Shown here: piece after piece, positions 1 through 8,725 of the stretch | Layout: every line of letters begins with the position of its first letter | Numbering within the stretch: the first letter of the stretch is position 1 | Assembly: GCA_963772815.1 (NCBI GenBank) | Contig: CAVYYV010000004.1 | Span: 558,001 to 622,000, forward strand | From: DATFFO01 sp963772815 | GTDB taxonomy: Bacteria > Actinomycetota > Acidimicrobiia > Spongiisociales > ZC4RG35 | DNA length: 64,000 nt | Direction: 5' to 3' | Notes under the pieces: generated by a model | The model's input: only the letters and a program-made list of their open reading frames with translations | The model's database searches: none | What the model was told of the DNA's origin: nothing | Program-made: the position numbers and the translations under genes

Positions 1-141
1 CCAAGGACAGGGAAGGTCGGCTTCGTCATCCACCAGGTCAACGACCGGGACAGGGTCGACCGTGATCGGTTGCTCTCGCGCCATCCGCGCTACGGCCAGC
101 AATCCCGTGGTGGCCGTGGCAGCCACCAGAGCCTCGAGCAC
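1..141 (-). CDS. N-terminus of a membrane-anchored protein, cut by the window edge
   Basis: A 47-codon open frame starts at GTG 141 on the minus strand and runs off position 1 without a stop. A strong Shine-Dalgarno, GAGGAGG, lies seven bases upstream of the GTG, which is why I accept this start even though only the first residues are visible. The product begins MLEALVAATATTGLLAVARM, a hydrophobic stretch that looks like a single membrane anchor or uncleaved signal, and continues into a Pro/Val/Asp-rich segment. It lies downstream of the phosphotransferase-like gene on the same strand, about 120 bases away. The function cannot be read from this fragment. Confidence 0.5.
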   Translation of the reverse strand, partial: MLEALVAATATTGLLAVARMAREQPITVDPVPVVDLVDDEADLPCPW

Positions 142-261
142 TATCGGTCCTCCTCAGTCGCGCCTCTGTGACGATACGACCGCCTATACCGATATCGGTG
201 GATTTCGCGATCTCGACTGCCGGCCACGACCCACGGGTCGGCCACGTGCGGCGTCAGGATC

Positions 262-1110
262 TCAGGTCCGGGCTCCCACCGCCTGGGCCAACGCATCCAC
301 CGTCGTGGCCAGATCGCCCAAGCGGCCGTCACGCGACTCGGCCGCCCCCAGAAGTCGCACAGCAGCGTGATAGGCGGTCCAGCTATCCAGCCTGGAGCGG
401 GACATGTTTCCGCCATACCCATCCAGGAACGCCTTGACGGCGTCCTCGTCGTGGATGGCGCCGATCAACCACGTGGCCAGGCTGACGTCCCATTCGGGCG
501 GGGCGAGCGTCGCCCACTCCCAGTCCACCAGCATCACCTCGCCGGTCTCGCTGACCAGGAACTTGTCCGGAGTGGGGTGGGTGTGCGCGGTGCCTGGTTT
601 GCTGGAGGCCGGCGGGGCAGTATTGAGCGCCATGTCCAGGACCTCGGGAGGAATCTGCAGCTTGCGCCGGAAACGACCCAGTCGATCGATCGTCGAGTGG
701 TAGTGGCTGACGATGTAATCACCGTCCATTCCCCCCTCGAGGTTGGTGATCGGACCCGAGCTGTCGTGCACGGACCGGAGCACCCGACCGGCGCGAGCCA
801 GGACATCGAGATTCTTGGTCATGCTGCGCAGGCTCCAGCCACCGCCATCGGTCAGTTGGGCCCAGGCCGTGCCGTCGGGAGTGACGCCACGGTCGATCAG
901 GTGAGGGACACCTTCGATACCGGCCACCGCCTCCAGAGCGTGGCGTTCCCGCCGCTCCCGGCCCGGAGTTCCGTAGATCTTGATGACTGAGGCCCGGCCC
1001 GTCTCCTCGATCAGGCGAAAGACCCGATTGCGCTGCCCCCCACCGGCTGCGGTGATCTCCCGCACCGAGGCACGAGGGGCAATGGTCGCCACCAGCTTCA
1101 TCGCGTCCAT
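262..1110 (-). CDS. Aminoglycoside phosphotransferase (APH)-fold protein with an altered catalytic loop
   Basis: This 282-residue protein has the layout of the APH/choline-kinase-like fold. The N-lobe Lys is in VIKIY (about K44), the catalytic loop is at 176-186 and the metal-binding Asp is in VDWEW (D196). In active family members the loop reads HxDxxxxN. Here it reads HTHPTPDKFLV, so the catalytic Asp is His178 and the metal-binding Asn is Lys183. The rest of the fold looks intact, so it may be a pseudokinase or have a changed activity. The start at ATG 1110 has AGGAGG about 11 bases upstream; ATG at 1101 is an alternative. It is divergent from thrS. The substrate is unknown and nothing here indicates antibiotic resistance. 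Confidence 0.7.
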   Translation of the reverse strand: MDAMKLVATIAPRASVREITAAGGGQRNRVFRLIEETGRASVIKIYGTPGRERRERHALEAVAGIEGVPHLIDRGVTPDGTAWAQLTDGGGWSLRSMTKNLDVLARAGRVLRSVHDSSGPITNLEGGMDGDYIVSHYHSTIDRLGRFRRKLQIPPEVLDMALNTAPPASSKPGTAHTHPTPDKFLVSETGEVMLVDWEWATLAPPEWDVSLATWLIGAIHDEDAVKAFLDGYGGNMSRSRLDSWTAYHAAVRLLGAAESRDGRLGDLATTVDALAQAVGART

Positions 1111-1373
1111 GTGGTCGCCAGCCTCCTACGGCTAAATCGGGCTTGGGACCCCACCAAGCCTTGTACGCTTGCCAGGACAGGCTAGTCCCCGTAAGGACCG
1201 TGTCCATGGCATAACCGTGGCCCCCGACTCGGATCGCGCCTTTCGCAAAACCGCATCTACCAGGCTCAACACATGCCCCACCACCCCCAACACCCGAACC
1301 TGCGCCCCTCCATGGCATGCACCGTGATCCGGCGCCCCGGCCCCGGATCTCTCGACGTTCGGGGCGGATCTCG
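1111..1373. other. Divergent intergenic region before thrS
   Basis: About 260 bases separate the divergent phosphotransferase-like gene and thrS. Two short hairpins lie side by side: GGAC at 1175-1178 pairs with GTCC at 1185-1188, and GGAC at 1195-1198 pairs with GTCC at 1202-1205. I see no T-box specifier or TGG-N-ACC antiterminator motif, no tRNA and no convincing -35/-10 pair. The region presumably holds the promoters for both genes. Confidence 0.3.
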
Positions 1374-3308
1374 ATGAGTGTCCGGCTCATCTACCCGGAC
1401 GGGAGCTCAGCCGAGCATCCCGACGGCGTGACCGGTCGCCAGGTGGCCTCCTCGATTGGGCCGCGCCTGGCAGCGGCCGCGGTGGCCGTCACCCTCGACG
1501 GCCGTATGCTCGACCTGGACCGTCCCCTGCCGTCAGACGGAGAATTCGCGGTGATCACCGATTCGACCGAAGAGGGGCGGTCTGTGCTGCGGCACTCGGC
1601 CGCCCACGTCCTGGCGCAGGCGGTATTGAGCCTCTACGACGGAGCCACCTTTGCCATCGGGCCGGCCATCGAGGACGGCTTCTACTACGACTTCGACATC
1701 GGGCGGGCCTTCACGCCCGATGACCTGGAGCAGATCGAGGCGAAGATGGACGAGATAATCGCCGCCGACCAACCTTTCGTACGCCAGACCGTGTCCAGTG
1801 AGGAAGCGCTCGATCTGTTCGAAGAACACCCCTACAAGCTGGAGATCATCCGCTCCGTGGACAGCTCGGAGGTACCCGAGGGTGAGGAAGTCACCCTCTA
1901 TCGCAACAACGGCTTCGTGGATCTGTGTCGGGGACCGCATGTGCCCTCCACCGGCCGCATCCGCGCCGTGAAGCTGCTTCGCTCGGCCGGTGCCTATTGG
2001 CGAGGGGACGAGAACAATCCTCAGCTCCAGCGTATCTACGGGACCGCCTGGGAGGACCAGAAGGCGCTCGACGGCTACCTGACCCGCATCGAGGAGGCAG
2101 AACGGCGTGATCACCGCCGGCTCGGCCCCGAGCTCGACCTGTTCTCTTTCCCAGCCGAGATGGGCGCCGGCCTGGTGGTCTGGCATCCCAAGGGGGGGAT
2201 GTTGCGCAAGCTGGTCGAGGACCACAGCCGGCGTCTCCACGAGCGTCACGGATTCGATTTCGTGTTCACACCGCATCTGGGCAAGGCCGAGCTGTGGAGA
2301 ACCTCGGGCCATCTCGACTTCTACGCCGAGAGCATGTACCCGGGAATCGAGCTCGACGCCGAGCACGAGTATCGGGTCAAGCCCATGAACTGCCCCTTCC
2401 ACATCCTGATCTACCAGTCACGAGCGCGCAGCTACCGGGAGCTGCCCCTGCGCCTCTCCGAGCTGGGCAGTGTCTACCGCTACGAGCGCTCTGGAACCAT
2501 TCACGGCCTTCTGCGGGCCAGGGGATTCACCCAGGACGACAGCCACACCTTCACCACCCGGGAACAGCTTCCGTCGGAACTCTCGATGCATCTCGACTTC
2601 GTGCTCCAGTGGCTGAGGGATTTCGGCTTCGAGGATTTCGACGCCGTCCTGTCCACTCGTGACCCGAACAAGTCGATGGGGGACCCGGAGCTGTGGGACG
2701 AGGCCACCGACGTCCTGGCCAGAACCCTCGTGGAGGCAGATGTGCCCTACGAGGTGGAGGAGGGCGAGGGGGCCTTCTACGGGCCCAAGATCGACGTCAA
2801 CGTGCGCGACGCCATCGGTCGAAGGTGGCAGGTCTCGACGATCCAGGTCGACTTCTTCCTCCCGGAGCGGTTCCAGCTCGAGTACAACTCGTCGGAGAAC
2901 ACGCCGATGCGCCCGGTCATGATCCACTGTGCCAAGGCCGGCTCGATCGAGCGTTTCCTGGGCGTCCTCACCGAGCACTACGCCGGCGCGTTCCCCATGT
3001 GGCTGGCCCCGGTCCAGGCCACGATCGTCCCGGTGGCCGATCGGCATCTCGACTACGCCGCCCGGGTCGAGTCGGCCCTGGCGAAAGCGGGGCTCCGGGT
3101 GGAGGTCGATGACACCGGCGAAACCGTGGGCGAGAAGATCAGACGCGCCCTGAGTGCCAAGCATCCCGCAGTGCTCGTAGTGGGTGACAGGGACGAGGAG
3201 GCGGGCACCGTCGGACTCCGCTATTACGGGGACGACGACGAAAGGCGCGGCGTAACCCTCACCGATGCAGTGACCGAGCTCGCCAAGAGCGCCGAGGTGC
3301 CCGAGTGA
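1374..3308 (+). CDS. thrS: Threonine--tRNA ligase
   Basis: ThrRS charges tRNA-Thr in the cytoplasm. The 644-residue product has the full domain order: an N-terminal TGS domain (about 1-62), an editing/SAD domain with HSAAH (H74, H78), the class II catalytic core containing PMNCPFH with the zinc-ligand C340 and the motif-2 region, and a C-terminal anticodon-binding domain. ATG 1374 is chosen because MSVRLIYPDG starts the TGS domain directly; an in-frame ATG at 1317 would add an unconserved Arg/Pro-rich stretch. Its stop overlaps the GTG of the next gene (GTGA). The gene stands at the head of a block that resembles the M. tuberculosis thrS-pgsA-pimA region. Confidence 0.97.
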   Translation: MSVRLIYPDGSSAEHPDGVTGRQVASSIGPRLAAAAVAVTLDGRMLDLDRPLPSDGEFAVITDSTEEGRSVLRHSAAHVLAQAVLSLYDGATFAIGPAIEDGFYYDFDIGRAFTPDDLEQIEAKMDEIIAADQPFVRQTVSSEEALDLFEEHPYKLEIIRSVDSSEVPEGEEVTLYRNNGFVDLCRGPHVPSTGRIRAVKLLRSAGAYWRGDENNPQLQRIYGTAWEDQKALDGYLTRIEEAERRDHRRLGPELDLFSFPAEMGAGLVVWHPKGGMLRKLVEDHSRRLHERHGFDFVFTPHLGKAELWRTSGHLDFYAESMYPGIELDAEHEYRVKPMNCPFHILIYQSRARSYRELPLRLSELGSVYRYERSGTIHGLLRARGFTQDDSHTFTTREQLPSELSMHLDFVLQWLRDFGFEDFDAVLSTRDPNKSMGDPELWDEATDVLARTLVEADVPYEVEEGEGAFYGPKIDVNVRDAIGRRWQVSTIQVDFFLPERFQLEYNSSENTPMRPVMIHCAKAGSIERFLGVLTEHYAGAFPMWLAPVQATIVPVADRHLDYAARVESALAKAGLRVEVDDTGETVGEKIRRALSAKHPAVLVVGDRDEEAGTVGLRYYGDDDERRGVTLTDAVTELAKSAEVPE

Positions 3309-3796
3309 GCGACGACCAAGGACCGGAGCGGCGCGTGACCCGGGAAGGGATCCACATCGAGAGAGACGTTGCCGATTCAGTCGCCATCGAAGAGGAGCTC
3401 GACTCCAACGTCATCGGCCCCTATCGGTTTCCGGACCCCGTCCGCCGACTCATTCCCGCCGCGATCTATCTGGTCGCCGCCATCGTGGTGGCGATCTCCA
3501 TCAGCCCCGTGCCGGCTCTGCTGCTGATCGGCCTGGGAGCCTGGCACGCCATTTCCGCTTTCTCGCTGAACGTCGACCAGGAAGAGGCCATGGTCGCAGC
3601 CGCCTCAGAAGTTCCCTTCAGTGTCGGCCATGCCTCGGCGGCCGTCACCTTCCACGGCCTCAGAGCCCGCCCTCGCTGGTCGGTCATCCTCTACTCCGCG
3701 GCCGAGCCTCCCGATCAGCGGGCTCTGGTCGTGCTGGATGCCAAGACGGGCCAGGTCATCGGCGAGCCCTTCGTCGAGGACATCCCCGCCCTGTGA
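3305..3796 (+). CDS. Small two-helix membrane protein, function unknown
   Basis: A 163-residue protein whose GTG start overlaps the thrS stop, so it is probably translated together with thrS. The first 45 residues are charged and likely cytoplasmic. Two hydrophobic segments follow (about 48-64 and 67-85), then a soluble C-terminal domain containing ALVVLDAKTGQVIGEP. That ending resembles the last strand and turn of PepSY-like domains, but the resemblance is weak. I do not recognise the family. It converges with the citrate synthase gene, with only 16 bases between the two stops. Confidence 0.75.
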   Translation: MSDDQGPERRVTREGIHIERDVADSVAIEEELDSNVIGPYRFPDPVRRLIPAAIYLVAAIVVAISISPVPALLLIGLGAWHAISAFSLNVDQEEAMVAAASEVPFSVGHASAAVTFHGLRARPRWSVILYSAAEPPDQRALVVLDAKTGQVIGEPFVEDIPAL

Positions 3797-3812
3797 CGCC
3801 GAATGTGGCCGC

Positions 3813-5099
3813 TCAGCCCCGCTGATCCATGGGCGGCACGTCTCTGACGGCCGGCCCCGTGTATACCTGGCGCGGGCGAAAGATTCGGGATTCGGGATCC
3901 GCCGCCATCTCCCGCCATTGGGCCAACCAACCCGGCAGCCGACCGATGGCGAACAGCACCGTGAACATATCCGTCGGAAACCCCATGGCTCGATAGATGA
4001 CACCCGAGTAGAAATCGACGTTGGGATAGAGCTTGCGCTCGACGAAGTAGTCGTCTTCCAGGGCCACTGCCTCGAGACGCTTGGCGACCTCGAGCAGCGG
4101 ATCGTCGACTCCCAGCTTTTCGAGCACATCGTCTGCCGCCTGCTTGATGATCCGGGCTCGGGGATCGAAATTCTTGTAGATCCGGTGGCCGAATCCCATC
4201 AGGCGGAACGGGTCGTTCTTGTCCTTTGCCCTCTTCACGAAGGAGGCCACGTCGCCGCCCGAGGAAACGATCTCGTTCAGCATCTCCAGCACGGCCTGGT
4301 TGGCTCCCCCGTGCAGAGGTCCGGACAGAGCGTGGATGCCCGCCGCCACAGAGCTGAAGATGTTGGCATGCGCCGAGCCCACCAGACGAACGGCTGAGGC
4401 CGAACAGTTCTGCCCGTGATCGGCGTGGAGGATCAACAGCACGTTGAGAGCTTTGGCAACCACCTTGTCGGGAACGTATTCCTCGGTCGGGACCGAGAAC
4501 ATCATGTGGAGGAAGCGTGAGGGGTAGTCGAGATCGTTGCGTGGGTATACGTAGGCCTGATGAGCCATGTACTTGTAGGTCCACGCCACCATGGTCGGCA
4601 CCTTGGCCAGTAGTCGACGCGACGAGATGTCGACCGCTTCGGTGTCCAGGGGATCGAGCTTGTCGGGGTAGTAGGTCGCCAGTGCGGATGTGGCCGAGGC
4701 CAGTATCTGCATGGGATGGGCCATGTGCGGGAACGCTTCGAAGAGGTTTTTCATGTCCTCCCGCAAGAGGGTGTGATGCGTGACCGAATCCTCGTAAGCC
4801 TCCAGAGCCTTGGCGGTGGGAAGATCTCCGTACTGGAGCAAATAGGCAACCTCGAGGAACGTGCATTTTTCGGCAAGTTGCTCGATGGGGTAACCCCGAT
4901 AGCGGAGAATTCCCTGCTCTCCGTCGATAAAACTCACCTGCGAGCTCGTCTCGGCGGTATTACCGAAACCCGAGTCGAGCGTTATCAGCCCGGTGCTGGA
5001 GCGAAGCGCGGCGATGTCAAGCGCCACCTCGCCTTCGGTTCCCACCACATCGGGCAGATCGGCTTCCTTGTCTTCATAGCGAAGGACGGCGTTGGCCAT
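3813..5099 (-). CDS. gltA: Citrate synthase
   Basis: Condenses oxaloacetate and acetyl-CoA at the entry of the TCA cycle. At 428 residues it matches the type II (hexameric) class. The active-site residues are visible: H263 in GPLHGGAN, H305 in GFGHRIYKNFDPRA and D362 in PNVDFYSG. The N-terminal small beta domain with the LDSGFGNTAETSS stretch is typical of this class. ATG 5099 is preceded on the minus strand by a purine-rich AAAGGAAG. It lies 26 bases downstream of the fusA2-like gene on the same strand, so the two may be co-transcribed. Neither has a counterpart at this place in the mycobacterial block. Confidence 0.96.
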   Translation of the reverse strand: MANAVLRYEDKEADLPDVVGTEGEVALDIAALRSSTGLITLDSGFGNTAETSSQVSFIDGEQGILRYRGYPIEQLAEKCTFLEVAYLLQYGDLPTAKALEAYEDSVTHHTLLREDMKNLFEAFPHMAHPMQILASATSALATYYPDKLDPLDTEAVDISSRRLLAKVPTMVAWTYKYMAHQAYVYPRNDLDYPSRFLHMMFSVPTEEYVPDKVVAKALNVLLILHADHGQNCSASAVRLVGSAHANIFSSVAAGIHALSGPLHGGANQAVLEMLNEIVSSGGDVASFVKRAKDKNDPFRLMGFGHRIYKNFDPRARIIKQAADDVLEKLGVDDPLLEVAKRLEAVALEDDYFVERKLYPNVDFYSGVIYRAMGFPTDMFTVLFAIGRLPGWLAQWREMAADPESRIFRPRQVYTGPAVRDVPPMDQRG

Positions 5100-5125
5100 C
5101 AGCTTCCTTTCCGTGTGTTTCGCGT

Positions 5126-7171
5126 CTATTCGTCCCGCTTGGCGGCGTCGATGACTCTCTGTGCCTCCTGGTGCGGCACCTCTTCATAGTGGTCGAATCG
5201 AACTTCGAACGTGCCTCGACCGGACGTCATGGAACGCAGATCCACTGCGTACCTCTGGACCTCTGACATCGGCACCTGTGCCTCTATGACCCGGACGCCG
5301 CCGTCGGTGTCCATTCCTAGAACTCGACCTCGTTTGGCGTTGATATCACCCATGATATCGCCCGTGTAATCCTCGGGAACACGGACCGTTAGCGCCATGA
5401 TCGGCTCCAACAACACCGGGCGAAGAGAAGGGCCGGCCGACCTCACCGCCTGGATCCCCGCCATGCGGAACGACAACTCGTCGGAGTCGACCGAGTGGTA
5501 CTTCCCATCCACCAATTCGGCGGACAGGTCGATGACCGGGTACCCGGCCAGCATCCCGCCCTGCAAGGCTTCGTCGATGCCCTTGTTCACCGCCGGAATG
5601 AATTGACGCGGGATTGAACCGCCCTTGATGCTGTCGATGAACTCGAACCCGGACCCGCGCGGCCGGGGAGCGAAGCGGACCACTGCCACGCCGAACTGGC
5701 CTCGCCCACCCGACTGCTTCTTGTGCTTGCCCTCGACGTCGGCGCTGGACGTGATCGTCTCACGGTATGGGATGGATGGCAGGGCGGTGTCGACCTCCAC
5801 CCCGTATTTGCGAGCGATGCGAGCCAACGTCACGTCGAGGTGTGCGTCGCCCAGGCCGGCCAGAATGGTCTCGCCGGTCTCGGACCGACGCTCAACCCGG
5901 ATGGTGGGATCTTCCTCGGTCATCCGGGCCAGGGCGGTCGACAGCTTCTCCTCGTCCTGATTGGAACGGGGCGAGATGGACAGTTCCATCACGGGAGAGG
6001 GCATCTCCATGGGCGAGATGACCACATCCGAGCCCGGGGATCGAAGCGTGTCACCGGCCCGGACCTGCTCGGCTTTGGCCACAGCCGCTATCTCACCCAT
6101 CTCGACCTCGTGGAGATCGAGGTGCTCACGACCCTGAAGGCGAAACAGGTTGTGCATCCGGACCCGGGCGCCGGAACCAAGCTCCAGCTCGGCATCGGCA
6201 TCTATGTGGCCGGCGAAGACGCGAAAGAGCGATATCCGTCCGACGAACGGGTCGGAGATGGTCTTGAACACATACCCGGCCACCGGGCCCTCGGCGGCCA
6301 GCTTGAGCTCGCCCGATTCGAGAGGGAGGGCGGGATGCTCACCGGGATTGGGCCCGAAGTCCAAGAGGAACTCCGCCAGGGTGTCCACACCCACGAGTTT
6401 GAAGGCAGACGCCACCAGCACCGGAAAGATCTCGCCGGCGATCATGCCTCGATGCACCGTGTTGACGATGACCTCCCGCGAGGGTTCCTCACCCGCGAAA
6501 TAGGCCTCCATCAGGGCGTCGTCGGTCTCGACCACCGACTCGACCAGCGCGGTATGGGTGCTGTGCACGAGGGCGCTGACCGAATCGGGAAGATCCCCCA
6601 GGTTCCCTTCGTGCCCGCCCGGCTTGTAGGTGTAGGCACGCTCTGACACGACCCTCACCAGCCCGCTCAGACTTCCCTCCGAGCCGATCGGCACCTGCAC
6701 CGGCGCCACGCGCTTGCCGAAGGTGTCCTTGAGCTGGTCGAGGGTGCGCTGGAATGAAGCCCGGTCACGGTCGAGCTTGGTGATGACGATCGCCCTGGCA
6801 ATGCCCTCTTCGGCGGCTACCCGCCACAGCAGCTCGGTCTGGACCTCGACTCCATCCACGGCCGACACGACGAACAGGGCCAGATCGGCCGCCCGGAGCG
6901 CCGCCCGCGCATCGCCGGAGAAGTCGGCGTAGCCAGGGGCATCGATGAGGTTGATTCGATGATCCCGCCAATCGAAAGACGCCACCGCCAGGCTCAGCGA
7001 GATCTTGCGGTCGATCTCCTCGGGCTCATGGTCGAGAGTGCTGGAACCCTGATCGACCGATCCCTGCCTGGTCGTAGCTCCGGCCACAAAGAGCAATGCC
7101 TCCGCCAGGGAGGTCTTCCCACTGCCGCCGTGCCCTACGAGGGCGACGTTTCGAATTCTCTCTGGGACCAT
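5126..7171 (-). CDS. fusA2: Elongation factor G-like GTPase (EF-G2 type)
   Basis: A 681-residue translational GTPase with the five-domain EF-G layout but divergent from canonical EF-G. The P-loop is GHGGSGKTS (about 13-21) and switch II is DAPGYADF. The G4 motif reads TKLD instead of the usual NKxD, as I would expect for the EF-G2/FusA2 paralogue group of actinobacteria, whose role in elongation or ribosome rescue is not settled. The C-terminal domains IV-V (RGQFG and the EPIM region) are intact. The start at 7171 has GAGGAGG a few bases upstream on the minus strand. It is divergent from pgsA. No tufA, rpsL or rpsG lies nearby, which supports the paralogue assignment. Confidence 0.85.
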   Translation of the reverse strand: MVPERIRNVALVGHGGSGKTSLAEALLFVAGATTRQGSVDQGSSTLDHEPEEIDRKISLSLAVASFDWRDHRINLIDAPGYADFSGDARAALRAADLALFVVSAVDGVEVQTELLWRVAAEEGIARAIVITKLDRDRASFQRTLDQLKDTFGKRVAPVQVPIGSEGSLSGLVRVVSERAYTYKPGGHEGNLGDLPDSVSALVHSTHTALVESVVETDDALMEAYFAGEEPSREVIVNTVHRGMIAGEIFPVLVASAFKLVGVDTLAEFLLDFGPNPGEHPALPLESGELKLAAEGPVAGYVFKTISDPFVGRISLFRVFAGHIDADAELELGSGARVRMHNLFRLQGREHLDLHEVEMGEIAAVAKAEQVRAGDTLRSPGSDVVISPMEMPSPVMELSISPRSNQDEEKLSTALARMTEEDPTIRVERRSETGETILAGLGDAHLDVTLARIARKYGVEVDTALPSIPYRETITSSADVEGKHKKQSGGRGQFGVAVVRFAPRPRGSGFEFIDSIKGGSIPRQFIPAVNKGIDEALQGGMLAGYPVIDLSAELVDGKYHSVDSDELSFRMAGIQAVRSAGPSLRPVLLEPIMALTVRVPEDYTGDIMGDINAKRGRVLGMDTDGGVRVIEAQVPMSEVQRYAVDLRSMTSGRGTFEVRFDHYEEVPHQEAQRVIDAAKRDE

Positions 7172-7292
7172 CGAACCTCCTCACTCGACCGGCCCTGGCG
7201 ATGATAGGAAGGCTTCGCGGGCCTTCGCACGCCGGCCCTATTGCCCCTACCCCAGCCTCACCCCCTCGATCATCTGTTACGTTGTCCACCAC

Positions 7293-7865
7293 GTGATCGA
7301 CTCTCGTGTTCGACCCCGCATTCAGGGATTCATCGGCCCCATAGGCACATTCCTGGCGGCGATCGGCGTCACTCCCGCGGTGATGACCTCGATCGGATTG
7401 CTGACGACGATCGCCGGGGCGGTGGTGATAGGAACCGGCCACCTGGCGATGGGCGCCGGCATAGCGCTGGCAGGCTCCGCTCTGGACGGCCTCGACGGCA
7501 CCGTGGCCAGGGCATCGGGCACGGTGTCATCCCGAGGGGCATTTCTCGATGCCGGCAGCGATCGCATCGGTGAGATCGCCGCCTTCGCCGGCCTGGCCGT
7601 GGCGAAGGAGGGCGACGCCAGGGTGCTGCTGCTGATCGTGCTCTCGGTCGGTGGAGCGATGCTCGTCCCCTATCTGCGGGCCAAGGCAGAATCGGTGGGC
7701 CTGAACGGAAGCGTCGGGGTCATGGGACGGGCGGAGCGAGTGATTCTCTTCGCCTGCGGGCTGATATTCGGCTTCGTTGAGCCGATGCTGTGGCTGATGG
7801 TCGCCTCGGTCTGGTACACGGCCATCCATCGCTTCCTCTCCACCTACCGCAACATCGAGTCGTGA
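7293..7865 (+). CDS. pgsA: CDP-alcohol phosphatidyltransferase, probably phosphatidylinositol phosphate synthase
   Basis: A 190-residue integral membrane enzyme with the family signature DGxxAR...G...D...D, seen here as LDGTVARASG followed by GAFLDAGSDR. It transfers a phosphatidyl group from CDP-diacylglycerol to an alcohol. In this context (acyltransferase and PimA next in the operon) the acceptor is most likely inositol-1-phosphate, giving the phosphatidylinositol phosphate precursor of PI mannosides; that specificity is inferred from neighbours. Several hydrophobic helices follow the motif. GTG 7293 has no Shine-Dalgarno but has TACGTT at 7278-7283, compatible with a leaderless transcript. 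Its stop overlaps the next GTG. Confidence 0.88.
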   Translation: MIDSRVRPRIQGFIGPIGTFLAAIGVTPAVMTSIGLLTTIAGAVVIGTGHLAMGAGIALAGSALDGLDGTVARASGTVSSRGAFLDAGSDRIGEIAAFAGLAVAKEGDARVLLLIVLSVGGAMLVPYLRAKAESVGLNGSVGVMGRAERVILFACGLIFGFVEPMLWLMVASVWYTAIHRFLSTYRNIES

Positions 7866-8722
7866 GGAACTGGGCCGCCTATCTGGCTCTGAGGGCGGCA
7901 GTGGCCTTCACCGGTCTGCTCCCCGAGCCGGTGATGCGGCGGCTGGGACGAGCGGCCGGGACCGTCTGGTGGCTGGTGGATCCGGGGCGCAGGCGGTTCG
8001 CCGCCAGGCACATGGCGCGCCTGGGTGCTTCTTCCTCGGCGGTCCGGGAGGTCTTCGCCTCCTACGGCAGGTACTGGGCCGAGTCGTTCTGGGTGCGGCC
8101 GGCCCGCTTCCCTCAGATGCGCAGTGTCATGAGCGTCGAGGGGCTCGACAACCTCACCGAAGCGAGAGACCGGGGAAAGGGGGTGATCCTGGCCCTTCCA
8201 CATCTCGGCAACTGGGAGGCGGCAGCCCTGATCGGGGCCGACGTGGATCTCCCCGTCGTGGCGGTCGCCGAGAGACTGGCCAACCGACGCATCACGGACT
8301 GGTTCACCCACCAGCGGTCGATGTTCGGCATCGAGATCGTCCTCACCGGATCGGGGCCGTTCAGTCGCCGTCGGCTGATCGAGGCCCTGGCAGAAGGCAA
8401 GGGCGTGGCCCTCCTGTGTGACCGGGACCTGTCCGGGCGCGGGATCGCGGTCGAGTTCTTCGGCGAGAAGACCACGCTGCCTGCCGGGCCTGCGACCCTG
8501 GCGATCAAGACCGGAGCCGACATCGTGCCCGTGGGCATGTACTTTCGGCCCGGGCCCGGCTATCACGCCGTGATTGCCCCGCCCATCTCCGTCGGCGACA
8601 CCGCCGAGCCCGACCCCGCCCGCCTCACGGCGGCTCTGGCCGAGAACCTGGAGGACCTGATCAGGAGGGATCCGGGCCAATGGCACCTCCTCCAGCCCAA
8701 CTGGCCGTCCGACGGGGAGTGA
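7862..8722 (+). CDS. Lysophospholipid acyltransferase family protein, PatA-like (PIM acylation)
   Basis: A 286-residue member of the LpxL/HtrB acyltransferase superfamily. The HxxxxE/D catalytic motif is HLGNWE in LALPHLGNWEAAAL, and a second conserved block is CDRDLSGRG with the downstream FFGEKTTLPAGPATLA stretch. It sits between pgsA and pimA, as the mycobacterial gene Rv2611c (PatA) does, so it probably acylates the mannose of PIM at the membrane surface. GTG 7862 overlaps the pgsA stop (GTGA), which decides the start. An acyl chain on another PI-derived lipid is the main alternative. Confidence 0.85.
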   Translation: MRNWAAYLALRAAVAFTGLLPEPVMRRLGRAAGTVWWLVDPGRRRFAARHMARLGASSSAVREVFASYGRYWAESFWVRPARFPQMRSVMSVEGLDNLTEARDRGKGVILALPHLGNWEAAALIGADVDLPVVAVAERLANRRITDWFTHQRSMFGIEIVLTGSGPFSRRRLIEALAEGKGVALLCDRDLSGRGIAVEFFGEKTTLPAGPATLAIKTGADIVPVGMYFRPGPGYHAVIAPPISVGDTAEPDPARLTAALAENLEDLIRRDPGQWHLLQPNWPSDGE

Positions 8723-8725
8723 GCG

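Noticed and set aside
262..1110. Aminoglycoside resistance gene
   Set aside because: Only the broad fold matches, and the catalytic Asp and Asn are replaced; nothing supports drug modification.
1111..1373. T-box riboswitch upstream of thrS
   Set aside because: No TGG-N-ACC antiterminator motif or specifier loop could be found; only two four-base hairpins are seen.
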